The position numbers were made by a program, and so were the translations under genes. Shown here piece after piece: positions 18,779 to 27,354 of a stretch of 64,000 nt of DNA; position 1 is the first letter of the stretch; every line of letters starts with the position of its first letter. The notes under the pieces were generated by a model that saw nothing but the letters and a program-made list of their open reading frames with translations, searched no databases and was not told where the DNA came from. This stretch comes from Paenibacillus agri (GTDB taxonomy: Bacteria; Bacillota; Bacilli; Paenibacillales; Paenibacillaceae), in the NCBI RefSeq assembly GCF_013359945.1, contig NZ_JABWCS010000197.1, forward strand, positions 1 through 64,000. The letters are read 5' to 3'.

Positions 18779-19711
18779 TTAATATTCTACTTTTTTATTC
18801 AAGACTTTTAATTGCAGTAGAGTGAGCACTAAAATAATCGCAAATAGCACTACCGTGGCAGCCGCTGCTCTGCCCATCTTGAACTGCTGGAACGCTAAAT
18901 TGTAAATGTAGAGGACCATCGTTGTTGTGCTGTTTAGAGGTCCCCCATTAGTCATACTTAGCACTTGCCCAAAGGATTGCAGATAAGAGATGACACCAAT
19001 CACTGCTGAAAATACGATCACAGGATTCAGTAAAGGCAGCGTAATATGAACAAATTTCCGCCATCCGCTTGCTCCGTCAATAGACGCAGCTTCATAATAC
19101 ATTCTAGGTATCGCCTCTAACCCAGTCATAAACACCAGCATTTGGAAGCCGATGCTTTGCCAGATCATCGTTAATGTCACCAGAATTAGTGCTTGGCGTG
19201 GAGATTGCAGGAATAATTGCGGCTCTATCCCTAACTGTAGCAGCACTTCATTCAACCAGCCATTACGCATGAGAATCCAACGGAATACCCAGCTAACGGC
19301 GACAATGCTTGTCACGTAAGGGATAAAATAGATCGTTCGAAAAAAGCCACGAAAACGATAAATGCTTTGCAGAAGCAAAGCAACAGCTAGACCCGCAATG
19401 AGCTGGCCTGGGACGCCTATAAGAACAAATTTGAATGTATTTAAAATAGATTTACTAAAAATTTCATCGCTGAATATGGTGCTGAAATTCTCAAAACCGA
19501 CGAAGGGCTTCTCTGAGGACAACAAATTCCATTCCCTTACGCTTACATTAAAGGCATAGAAGATGGGGAGCATGCGTGTGCTGAGGAAATACAATAACGG
19601 TATACCCAGCACGATATAAATAAACAGGTATCGCTGCGTCTGATAGGACAGCCTTACACGGAACAGCTCCCTGCTTTTTCGGGCAGTGAGTCTGATGACA
19701 TGTGTGAGCAT
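18779..19711 (-). CDS. CUT1-type ABC permease (MalF-like), second system
   Basis: A 310-residue permease with six membrane helices; the EAA motif is MYYEAASIDGASGWRKFVHITLPLLNP (about 206-232). A short cytoplasmic N-terminus (about 28 residues, basic) precedes the first helix. GGGAGG lies 11 bases upstream of the ATG. It works with the permease at 17906-18763 and the lipoprotein at 19781-21148. Confidence 0.93.
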   Translation of the reverse strand: MLTHVIRLTARKSRELFRVRLSYQTQRYLFIYIVLGIPLLYFLSTRMLPIFYAFNVSVREWNLLSSEKPFVGFENFSTIFSDEIFSKSILNTFKFVLIGVPGQLIAGLAVALLLQSIYRFRGFFRTIYFIPYVTSIVAVSWVFRWILMRNGWLNEVLLQLGIEPQLFLQSPRQALILVTLTMIWQSIGFQMLVFMTGLEAIPRMYYEAASIDGASGWRKFVHITLPLLNPVIVFSAVIGVISYLQSFGQVLSMTNGGPLNSTTTMVLYIYNLAFQQFKMGRAAAATVVLFAIILVLTLLQLKVLNKKVEY

Positions 19712-19736
19712 CTCTAATATTTCCTCCCTTTAAAGA

Positions 19737-19776
19737 AGGATAGGGCGCTAGCAATGAGCTAAGCGCCGCTGATCCT
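19737..19776 (-). other. Intercistronic stem-loop, second ABC operon
   Basis: AGGAT at one end pairs with ATCCT at the other; inside, GGCGC and GCGCC flank a short imperfect stem. It starts right after the binding-protein stop and has no T-run, so it resembles a transcript-stabilising hairpin. It holds the same position as the hairpin at 9696-9721. Confidence 0.5.
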
Positions 19777-19780
19777 GCTA

Positions 19781-21148
19781 TTATTTTTTCTTGTCGACCT
19801 CAGCCCAGTAGTCATCGTAGAGCTTCTGCACTTTTGCCACAAGATCGTTAAAGGCCTTCTCGACAGAAACATGGTTTACCAATACTTCATTGGTCGCATC
19901 GACAAACAGAGTTTTTTCTTGCGTCTCATCGATGAAGAAATGCGCACGGCTATGATCAAGCTGCGTGATGAAAGGTCCGAGCTTCTCATCCTTCACATAT
20001 TTATCCTGGCTTGCTACTGCTTTCTGTGCAGGCAGTTCCCCGATCCGGTCCACCCATTTCTCTTGAACTTCTTTGCTTGTTAAAAATTTCAGAAACTCCG
20101 TAGCGGCTTTTAGCTTATCCCCTTCTACGTTTTTCGGGATTGCATTCGCCCAGAACGAGGATGGTGTTGACTGGGCTTTATATGATGGGAGTGGCGCAAC
20201 TCCAAAATTCAAATTCGCAAAATCCTTCTTAATGGAGCCTAGACGGAACGAACCGTCAATATTGAGTGCTGCGAAGCCATTCATAAAAGCATTGCTATCA
20301 TTTTCATAAAAGCCGTTAATTCCAACCTTATGCTTGATGGCGAAATCGAGCAAGTATTGGAAAGCTTCCAAGCCAGCTGGCGTATCAGCCCATAGAATTT
20401 TGCGGCGATCTTCGCTTAAATCCTGGCCGCCCGCTTGAGGCAGAAGACCATCACGATACCAGTGATGCAGCTGCGCCCCAGGTTCCCATGCCAAGCCTTC
20501 TACAACAAACTGACCTTTAGCATCCTTTTCTGTTAGTTTTATAGAGTCCTCTACAAGCTGCTCCCAAGTCGTTGGAAGCTCCTTGATTTGTGCCTTGTCT
20601 AGCAGGTCTTTGTTATAAAATAAAGCGAGTGTGCGCACTGCGGTAGGAATGGCGTAATAGGAGCCGTCGATTTTGGCGGCTTCAACGAGCGGGTAGTAGT
20701 CTTTTTCAATTTCCGCAGTAGGGAAGCTGTCTTGAGGCAGTGGCTGCAAGTAGCCTGCGGCAACATATTTCGGTAACCAGCCATAATAGAGATTAATAAT
20801 ATCCGGGCCTTTTCCTGCGGGTACGAGCGTGGCTACTTTTTGATTATATTGGTCATAGGGGAAGTTGGTTTGCTTGACCTTAATATTGGGATGAAGGGTT
20901 TGGAATTCTGTAATGAGTTCATCAATCAGCTCGACTTTAGCTGGAAATTCATATTGCCAATATTCAATCGATACTTCTTTTTCCGGCTCACTCTTTTCCG
21001 AAGCTGTAGGTTCGGTCGCTGCATTGGACGGCTTTGCATTTTCTTTTTTATCATTACTACTACCGCTACTGTTACTGCTGCATCCAGCAAGCACCAAAAT
21101 GATGGCGAGCAAGGTTGTGATTGATTTTATCCCTTTTTTATTTTGCAT
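19781..21148 (-). CDS. ABC substrate-binding lipoprotein, second system
   Basis: About 455 residues. The signal peptide ends at the lipobox LAGC-SSN, followed by a Ser/Asn/Lys-rich linker of about 40 residues. The family 1 binding fold then runs from VSIEYWQYEFPAKVELIDEL, with IPTAVRTLALFYNKDLL at the hinge and APLPSYKAQSTPSSFWANAIPKN late. The ATG at 21148 follows GGGAGTG; a GTG-like start 15 bases upstream is less well placed. It is followed by its own permeases and by the monooxygenase and rhodanese genes, and preceded by an amidohydrolase gene. Confidence 0.93.
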   Translation of the reverse strand: MQNKKGIKSITTLLAIILVLAGCSSNSSGSSNDKKENAKPSNAATEPTASEKSEPEKEVSIEYWQYEFPAKVELIDELITEFQTLHPNIKVKQTNFPYDQYNQKVATLVPAGKGPDIINLYYGWLPKYVAAGYLQPLPQDSFPTAEIEKDYYPLVEAAKIDGSYYAIPTAVRTLALFYNKDLLDKAQIKELPTTWEQLVEDSIKLTEKDAKGQFVVEGLAWEPGAQLHHWYRDGLLPQAGGQDLSEDRRKILWADTPAGLEAFQYLLDFAIKHKVGINGFYENDSNAFMNGFAALNIDGSFRLGSIKKDFANLNFGVAPLPSYKAQSTPSSFWANAIPKNVEGDKLKAATEFLKFLTSKEVQEKWVDRIGELPAQKAVASQDKYVKDEKLGPFITQLDHSRAHFFIDETQEKTLFVDATNEVLVNHVSVEKAFNDLVAKVQKLYDDYWAEVDKKK

Positions 21149-21181
21149 GATATCCACTCCCATTTTTATAAAATGTCTATA

Positions 21182-22147
21182 CTAACCTTGCTTGGACAAG
21201 CTTGAATTTGAGGTAACTTCATCATGTCGTAGCTGTTTCAGGTTCAATAAGCGACGCGCATTATTGCCGAATATTTTTTCAATATCGTCTTCGGGTATAC
21301 GAAGATCACGTGCGGCACGAACTTGATCCTGTAAGTAGCGATAAGGGAAGCCTCTTGGAAAACCGCTAGCATCTGTTCCGAAAATGATCCGGTCTGGTCC
21401 GATTAGCTCATAAGTTTTGCGTAATACAGATTCTAAAGTTAGCTCGTATGGCATCCAGCGCATCCATTGGTTAGAGCCTGACGTATCCACATACACATTC
21501 GGACAGCTCCAGCATAGGTGCAGCAATTCCTGAAAATATCCAGCGCCGAAGTGCGGAATGATGAATGGAATATCGGGATAATCACGAGCCGTATTAAAAA
21601 TAGCAAGCGGACTAATATTGGGATGATGAGCGATCCCTCCCGCATGACCTAGCAAGCCGAAGTGTATGAGTACAGGCAGTTTCTTTTCAGATAAAAAGTT
21701 CCAAATCGGTGTGAAAGAAGGATCATCAAAGGGGCGTGAGATTAACGGTCCAAACAATTTGTAGCCCTTCAAGCCAAGCTCATTGACAGCTCTGCGCAGC
21801 TCAGCCTCCGCACCTTCCTCCTCAATCGAATGATAAGCAAAGCCCGTAAAGCGGTCTGGGTGTCTGGAAATTTGGTCAGCCATATTGTCATTATTTAAGG
21901 CTGTCAGAAAGTTCAGTCCACCAATTCCGTATTTATCAAGCTCCTGAACCCATCGATCAATTAGCGGAGTAGTATCACTCTCATCATGTACAGGTGCCGG
22001 TTCGGGAAAGTCCCAGGTCAGACGCATTCGTTCGCTGCGCTCGGCGCCGTAGCTTGAAATAAGTGCATGACTATTTTTGCTGCCTAATTGAAGCTGGTAA
22101 GGTAGATGTCCGTGAATATCAAACACTTTGAACGATTTGCGAAACAT
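21182..22147 (-). CDS. Amidohydrolase family 2 protein (PF04909-like)
   Basis: About 321 residues of the metal-dependent TIM-barrel amidohydrolase fold. The HxH pair is in FDIHGHLPYQL, a later ligand in LIHFGLLGHAGG and IPFIIPHFGAGY, and the catalytic aspartate in RIIFGTDASGFPRGFPYRY. Relatives hydrolyse or decarboxylate carboxylated compounds. The ATG at 22147 has GGAG eight bases upstream. It lies between the lyase-like gene and the binding-protein gene, so it is probably a catabolic step. The substrate is unknown. Confidence 0.85.
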   Translation of the reverse strand: MFRKSFKVFDIHGHLPYQLQLGSKNSHALISSYGAERSERMRLTWDFPEPAPVHDESDTTPLIDRWVQELDKYGIGGLNFLTALNNDNMADQISRHPDRFTGFAYHSIEEEGAEAELRRAVNELGLKGYKLFGPLISRPFDDPSFTPIWNFLSEKKLPVLIHFGLLGHAGGIAHHPNISPLAIFNTARDYPDIPFIIPHFGAGYFQELLHLCWSCPNVYVDTSGSNQWMRWMPYELTLESVLRKTYELIGPDRIIFGTDASGFPRGFPYRYLQDQVRAARDLRIPEDDIEKIFGNNARRLLNLKQLRHDEVTSNSSLSKQG

Positions 22148-22200
22148 CCCGATCACTCCATTTCTTTTGACTGATTCTGATTCAAACGTAGGGCTCGGTC

Positions 22201-22225
22201 GTTACTTTCTTTTGTTCATCTTATA
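22201..22225. repeat. Right-end fragment of the MITE-like repeat (copy E)
   Basis: The 25 bases here are identical to 12681-12705, the right end of copy A. They overlap the stop codon of the lyase-like gene, as copy A overlaps the response regulator stop. The upstream CTCGGTC may be a remnant of the left end. Confidence 0.65.
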
Positions 22226-23718
22226 AAATTGGTTAAACTATCATCGAGCTGTGCTGAGGCGGTCGCTACATGTGTTTCTCGTTCACTAAGCCACTCTTCC
22301 AAGCTGTGCAGCCTGCCGTGTTGAGCTTCTAATGCCCGTTTGATTTCACTCGGACTTGGTCCTCCTCTAAGCTTGCGGATGTTGACAAAATGCTCAGGTT
22401 CTAAAGCTAGCTTAAACTTCTCCTCACTTAGCTTCAGAGGGACGCCAATCGTATGGATTGCGATCTCATTAAGGGATTGCAGGTCTAATTCCCCAACTCC
22501 TTTCCCTTGTTCAACGGCCTGTGACACGAGCCTACTAACAATCTTGTGAGCATGGCGGAAAGGGATTTCTTCTTCTCTTACTAGGGTGTCTGCAAGCTCC
22601 GTTACGGTTGCAAAGCTGGCCCCAGCACGCTTCTTCAGTACGTCTTTATTAACTTCCAAGGAGTCAATCACCTTTGACAGCAGCCTATAGATAACCTCAA
22701 GCGTATCAAGGCTTTTCCAGGCGTAGGGCTGCAGATCATCCTCCGTGTCTACGATATCGCCAAAAGGGGTGTTATGAATCATCGTGAGTACGGTTTGTGA
22801 GGACCCAGCAACGCTGGATAATAATGAGCGAATGTGCTCAATCGAGACAGGGTTTCTCTTTTGCGGCATAATCGAACTGATTTGTACATAAGGGGCAGCA
22901 ACCTTTATAACTGCAAATTCCTGAGTACACCACAGCAATAGCTCTTGAACGAAACGTCCGAGATTAATCGCTGCCAGCTGCGTACCAGAAGCAATCTCAG
23001 CAACATAATCCGCCCCACTTACCGCGTCATAAGAGTTCTCGATGAGTCCATCAAACCCCAGCAGCTCTGCCACACGTTCTCGATTGATGTCATAGCCTGA
23101 CGTAGTTAGAGCAGCCGCTCCCAGACTACTTAAATTACAGTTGGCATAAGCAGCCTGAAGCCTGCGAATATCCCGGGCCAGTGAATCACTTACCGCGGCG
23201 ATATAATGGGCGATTGTAGTAGGCTGTGCTTGCTGGGTATGAGTATGGGCGATAAAGATTGTGTCCGTATGTTTCCCGGCAAAATCAAGCAGGCTAGCAT
23301 GTAGTTCAAGCGCAGAGTGAAGTGTTAGAAGCAGCTTTTGCCGTAATGTAATTCGGTAAATGGCAATCCCCATATCGTTGCGACTGCGTGCAAGATGCAG
23401 ATTACTTGAAGATTCATCCGATAATTTCAGAAGCTTATCCTCAACTTCAAAGAATAAATCCTCAAACTGTCCGTTATAATTTCCTTCTCTGAATTGTTCC
23501 AAATCAATGTTGAGCAATGCCTTCGCTATGTTCGCGGAATCCTTTTTGGATAGTAGACTTTGCTCATATAGCATTACGAGATGTGCTTTATGTACTGCAA
23601 TCATCGGTAAGAGCAGCTCTTGCTTCGCATGATTGTAGGCGGGCTCCAGCACCGCTTCCACATAGGTCTTACTCGGAAACTGGTTTCCCTCCTCTTGTCC
23701 ATGCCTTCTAATGACCAA
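22216..23718 (-). CDS. Argininosuccinate-lyase-like enzyme of the fumarase/aspartase superfamily
   Basis: About 500 residues. The superfamily motifs are present but diverged: LARSRNDMGIAIYR (usually RSRNDQ), AHTHTQQAQPTTIAHY (usually GYTHLQRAQP), and the signature SSIMPQKRNPVSIEHI, with Ser in place of the usual Gly before SSIMP. The catalytic Ser and His of the family appear retained. A TTG at 23718 with GGGAGG eight bases upstream is the best start; the longer frame to 23808 adds an unrelated N-terminus. It heads an operon with a monooxygenase, rhodanese and transporters, with no arginine genes near. A lyase that splits an S- or N-succinyl-type adduct is more likely than arginine synthesis. 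The last codons come from a repeat end. Confidence 0.85.
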   Translation of the reverse strand: MVIRRHGQEEGNQFPSKTYVEAVLEPAYNHAKQELLLPMIAVHKAHLVMLYEQSLLSKKDSANIAKALLNIDLEQFREGNYNGQFEDLFFEVEDKLLKLSDESSSNLHLARSRNDMGIAIYRITLRQKLLLTLHSALELHASLLDFAGKHTDTIFIAHTHTQQAQPTTIAHYIAAVSDSLARDIRRLQAAYANCNLSSLGAAALTTSGYDINRERVAELLGFDGLIENSYDAVSGADYVAEIASGTQLAAINLGRFVQELLLWCTQEFAVIKVAAPYVQISSIMPQKRNPVSIEHIRSLLSSVAGSSQTVLTMIHNTPFGDIVDTEDDLQPYAWKSLDTLEVIYRLLSKVIDSLEVNKDVLKKRAGASFATVTELADTLVREEEIPFRHAHKIVSRLVSQAVEQGKGVGELDLQSLNEIAIHTIGVPLKLSEEKFKLALEPEHFVNIRKLRGGPSPSEIKRALEAQHGRLHSLEEWLSERETHVATASAQLDDSLTNFIR

Positions 23719-23780
23719 ATTATAGGACCTCCCTTTATAAACGCTGTTACGATCAATAGCGGAAAGATAAATGACAGAGA

Positions 23781-23829
23781 AAATAAAAACAGCCAGAGAA
23801 AATCGCAAGTGTGCGACATCTCCGGCTGT
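23781..23829 (-). terminator. Terminator-like hairpin in the leader of the lyase operon
   Basis: ACAGCCGGAGA and TCTCTGGCTGT (11 bp with one G-U) enclose TCGCA-CACT-TGCGA, and TTTTTATTT follows on the minus strand. It lies between a promoter at 23873-23901 and the gene start at 23718. A competing CCGG-ACAG-CCGG pairing would block the left arm. It may be an attenuator, or the late terminator of the phosphotransferase gene at 24005. Confidence 0.65.
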
Positions 23830-23872
23830 CCGGTTGAATGTGTATTATTCTTATTGGAATGATATGAAAAGG

Positions 23873-23901
23873 ATGATAGCACCATTTGAAATTATTTACA
23901 A
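23873..23901 (-). promoter_or_regulatory. Promoter upstream of the lyase-like operon
   Basis: TTGTAA (23896-23901), 17 bases and TATCAT (23873-23878) on the minus strand. Transcription would start near 23866, where an ATTC-N6-GAAT inverted repeat (ATTCCAATAAGAAT) lies just downstream and could be a repressor site. Confidence 0.55.
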
Positions 23902-24004
23902 TACTTTTTTTATAACAAAATATGAGTATATAAAAATTGTGAGATTGGTGAGTATATTTCTCAGTTATTTATGAAGCAGTCCTCGTTAGCTCAATATTCG
24001 ATTT

Positions 24005-24829
24005 CTATATCCAATCATCGAAATGATCGTCTACAAATGTAATCACATTCTCATAGTGAGCCAACTGTCCCTCATCAATCATTTTTTGAAAAGCCTGGTT
24101 TCCGTTAGCAGCAAATTTTTTTATCGTATCACATAGAACAATCAATCGTTCAATAATCCATTCCCGCAGATTATTAGGAACGGGTATACCATAAGATTCA
24201 AAAAACAAATGAATTCGCCGACGGCGCTCTGCAGCATGTTTTTCATGCTGATAGGTTACTATTTCGATTTTCCCCGAAGAAAAGTCAGGCATGAAATCGC
24301 CAAGCGGTATCGATGTGTACAGGGTATATGCAATGTCCCACAGGCGTGGACCTGGGCCTGCCATATCAAAATCAATCAGCGCCGCCGGCTGACCATTCCT
24401 AAAGACAAGGTTATAAAACGCTGCATCATTATGGCAGATCACTTCGTGCTCGGCATCATTAGCATATATAAGCTGCCATTTGGCCTCACTACTGGGTGTA
24501 AAGGACACAGTCCCATCATGGAACTGACGTAAAAGTTGAGCCAAGCCCACAAGCGTTTCGTCCGTCCACCATGTGTACGTTTCAAGCTCCGGCTGATTAA
24601 TATCTCCACTAACAAATGTCAACATTTCACGGCCGGAGTCATCGATTCCGAGAAATCTTGGTGCTCCCTCAAAGCCTTGTCTTTCTAAATGTTTGAGCAG
24701 TTCATGAACACTTGAACTCCAATATCCTATAGGGCGACGAACAGTGTCTCCTATACGAACTATATGGTTTACATTTCCGCCACTCAACACTTCTTCTTGA
24801 GTCATAAGGTTCATTCCTCGCTTCTTCAT
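24005..24829 (-). CDS. APH-family phosphotransferase
   Basis: A kinase-fold protein of up to 274 residues in the aminoglycoside/choline phosphotransferase family. The catalytic loop is VICHNDAAFYNLVF with Asp and Asn in HND-x5-N, and the metal-binding motif is ALIDFDMAGPGPRLWDIAYTLY. Such proteins phosphorylate small molecules; many in this subgroup are not drug-resistance enzymes. The start may be the ATG at 24805 (residue 9), which has GAGGA about ten bases upstream. It reads toward the lyase-like operon but about 180 bases separate them. Confidence 0.85.
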   Translation of the reverse strand: MKKRGMNLMTQEEVLSGGNVNHIVRIGDTVRRPIGYWSSSVHELLKHLERQGFEGAPRFLGIDDSGREMLTFVSGDINQPELETYTWWTDETLVGLAQLLRQFHDGTVSFTPSSEAKWQLIYANDAEHEVICHNDAAFYNLVFRNGQPAALIDFDMAGPGPRLWDIAYTLYTSIPLGDFMPDFSSGKIEIVTYQHEKHAAERRRRIHLFFESYGIPVPNNLREWIIERLIVLCDTIKKFAANGNQAFQKMIDEGQLAHYENVITFVDDHFDDWI

Positions 24830-24980
24830 GCATGATCATTGCAGATTTCACCTGAGGTTCTCACCTGATAATAGCAAAATGTTACCGATTTTCACTGATC
24901 AAAAACAATTATAATTAAACATTCATGACCCTAGCAGATCACAGGCTAACTGCCCGTTAGCGTAAAAACGACTCTTTCCA

Positions 24981-26186
24981 TCAGCTTCCGACCTCTTTGG
25001 CAGCATCGTTACGAATCAGGCAAGAAGCCAAGAATCCGATCCCCAGCACAAGTGCCAACAAAATAAAGGTGAGCGAGAAGTTGTCCGTTCTCATGCACTG
25101 AATCGCAATAATTGGCCCTAAACTCGTTCCCGCAAACAGGATAAACGTATAAACAGATACCGCGATGCCACGCGATTGCCCACCAAACTGACCCACAAGA
25201 GATATGAGAGCTGGACCTACAAGAGCGATTCCCGCAATAAAGATGACGCTCATAATCACAAGCAACGTTAAGTTTGAGATTAGACCTAAAGAGGCAAGCC
25301 CGAGTACAGCTAATAATAATCCTCCACGCAATATCTTCATTGTGCCGAAACGCTCAGCAAGCATTCCTGCAAAGGGTGAAAGCAACATCCCTAACACACC
25401 AGCGGAACGAACGTATAAAATCTCCTGTTTGCTTAACCCAAATGTCGAGCTGCTCAAATAGGTGCCCAAAACAGTCGACATACTTACGAACGACATCAAA
25501 AGTACCAGCGCTACTAAATAAGCTAGTATGAGGTTCTTACGGGCAAATAATTTCCCTATGTTTCGAATCGGATCCAGGATACTGGAATTTGGATTCTGAA
25601 AATCCGCTTTAGGTAGGAATTTCAAGACCAGGATAGCAGTAATGGAATAAACCACTGCCAAAAAATAAAAAATGGCGTTCCATCCATAATATTGGCTAAC
25701 AATTCCACTCATCACTTGTCCAACGATTCCGGCTACCATAAATCCGGTTGTAATGAACCCGATCGCCGTGACCCGTTTTTGCGCAGGGAACATTTCAACA
25801 GCATAGGCAAGTGCAACAGGAGAGAACGTTGCTGCAGCCGCCCCCTGAAACCCACGTAATACAATGATCCAGGAAAAATCGCGGACCAGGCCAATAAGCA
25901 AAGATATGCAGGTTAACGCAATTAATCCGATAAATATAACACTCTTGCGGCCATATTTTTCAGATAATGGACCATAGATAAGACAACCTATCGCAAATCC
26001 CAACGAGAAGATACTGCCTGCAGTTGCAGCCTGCGTGGAAGATACTCCAAAGACATCCGAGAACAAGGGAATGAGCGGAAGGGTAACGTACAGGCTAGAC
26101 ATGATAACCATGCCTGCCCAACACAGAATCATGGTCATGGCGGTATAATTTCTGGAGGGATGATTAGCTGATATTGCTTGGTTCAT
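24981..26186 (-). CDS. MFS transporter (drug/metabolite exporter type)
   Basis: A 401-residue protein with 12 predicted membrane segments. The loop 2-3 motif is YGPLSEKYGRKSVIFIG (about 73-89), and residues near 105-115 (VLRGFQGAAAATFSPVALAYA) match motif B of proton antiporters. The best relatives would be YgaY/YnfM-type arabinose or drug exporters. GAGGTG precedes the ATG. With the SDR and AraC genes upstream it forms a small module. Confidence 0.9.
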   Translation of the reverse strand: MNQAISANHPSRNYTAMTMILCWAGMVIMSSLYVTLPLIPLFSDVFGVSSTQAATAGSIFSLGFAIGCLIYGPLSEKYGRKSVIFIGLIALTCISLLIGLVRDFSWIIVLRGFQGAAAATFSPVALAYAVEMFPAQKRVTAIGFITTGFMVAGIVGQVMSGIVSQYYGWNAIFYFLAVVYSITAILVLKFLPKADFQNPNSSILDPIRNIGKLFARKNLILAYLVALVLLMSFVSMSTVLGTYLSSSTFGLSKQEILYVRSAGVLGMLLSPFAGMLAERFGTMKILRGGLLLAVLGLASLGLISNLTLLVIMSVIFIAGIALVGPALISLVGQFGGQSRGIAVSVYTFILFAGTSLGPIIAIQCMRTDNFSLTFILLALVLGIGFLASCLIRNDAAKEVGS

Positions 26187-26236
26187 AAGAACACCTCTTT
26201 TTTTAAAAGATGACGCCCCTGCGGGGCTTACATCAA

Positions 26237-26267
26237 AAGCCCCCTTCGCTGGATTAGCGGAAGGGGC
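26237..26267 (-). terminator. Terminator after the SDR gene
   Basis: GGCCCCTTCCGC pairs with GCGAAGGGGGC on the minus strand around loop TAATCCA, with TTTT after it. A second small hairpin, GCCCC-TGC-GGGGC, lies just downstream near 26213-26226, before the MFS gene. Confidence 0.65.
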
Positions 26268-26317
26268 CAGTTCAAGTTTATGCCGTAAGGCGATCCTACA
26301 AAACTTGTCGTTCTAGA

Positions 26318-27214
26318 TCAATTTTTGAAATAATTTCCTTCCAGGTCACGCAGGAGATCCGCATGCTCAGGCTTCCATCCGAGCATTTCTTGGGTCAACT
26401 TACTCGAAGCCTGGATGTTTTGCGAAGCGAAATGAGTCAGCCAACCAAAGTGACCAGGAGCATCTTCAACTGACTTGCTGATCACAGGCAAATCGAGGTG
26501 GCGACCGATGACTTCAGCAATCTCACGAATGGACACACCTTCCTCGGCGATTGCATGCAGCTTGGAGCCTGCAGGTGCAGCTTCAACTGCCAGTCGGTAA
26601 AGTCGCGCTGCATCCAGACGGTGTACAGCAGCCCAACGGTTTGCACCTTCGCCCACATAAGCTGAGGCACCTGTACGACGAGCGACATTAATCAATGCCG
26701 GAACAAAACCGCCGCGGTCACCAGCGCCGTGTACTGAAGGTGGTAGTCTCAATACGGATACACGTACGTTCTTAGAAGCCAAGGATAGAGCCTCTTCTTC
26801 AGAAGCAATACGGTGCTTACCCGCAGTGCTGGCATCAGGAGCATCTTCCTCAGTGTTAATTCTACTTGGTGCAAGATGGCCAATTACGGAAGTAACAACC
26901 AAAGGGCGGCCAGAACCGGCAAGCACTTCACCGAAAGTCTGAACTGCACGCAGGTCTGTGACTCCAGCACCTGTCATGTTAGAAAAGTCGTGGTTGAAGG
27001 CCGTATGAATGACACCATCCGCTGCTTCTGCACCGCTTCTAAGACTTTCGGGATTATCCAAAGAACCACGGTGTACAGTTACCCCGGCTTTAAGAAGAGC
27101 ACTAGCCGCTTCTTCCGAGCGAGCCAAACCAATGACTTCATGCCCTGCTGTTAACAATTCATTTACAACGGCAGAGCCGATGAAACCAGTCGCTCCAGTT
27201 ACAAAAATACGCAT
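26318..27214 (-). CDS. NAD-dependent epimerase/dehydratase-type SDR oxidoreductase
   Basis: A 298-residue extended/atypical SDR. The Rossmann nucleotide motif is VTGATGFIGSAVV (about 5-17), with GLARSEEAASALLKAGV after it and a central VIHTAFNHDF. The usual YxxxK is not clear; HRIASEEEAL occupies its place, which is common in this 3-beta-HSD-like subgroup. The ATG at 27214 follows GGAGGATC. It lies downstream of the AraC regulator gene. The substrate is unknown. Confidence 0.88.
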   Translation of the reverse strand: MRIFVTGATGFIGSAVVNELLTAGHEVIGLARSEEAASALLKAGVTVHRGSLDNPESLRSGAEAADGVIHTAFNHDFSNMTGAGVTDLRAVQTFGEVLAGSGRPLVVTSVIGHLAPSRINTEEDAPDASTAGKHRIASEEEALSLASKNVRVSVLRLPPSVHGAGDRGGFVPALINVARRTGASAYVGEGANRWAAVHRLDAARLYRLAVEAAPAGSKLHAIAEEGVSIREIAEVIGRHLDLPVISKSVEDAPGHFGWLTHFASQNIQASSKLTQEMLGWKPEHADLLRDLEGNYFKN

Positions 27215-27354
27215 TATGAGATCCTCCTCTAAATATTAAATCTACTTGAATCGACGAAAAGATGATGACGTAATCGGAATTCGTGGTTTCAAGGATAATT
27301 TAATTTTAGAAGATATACTGACCTAAGAATTGCCTGTTCTGGTTCACTTGTTGC

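Noticed and set aside
24005-24829. Aminoglycoside resistance gene
   Set aside because: The protein has the general APH fold, but this broad family includes many non-resistance kinases and nothing in the context supports a resistance cassette.
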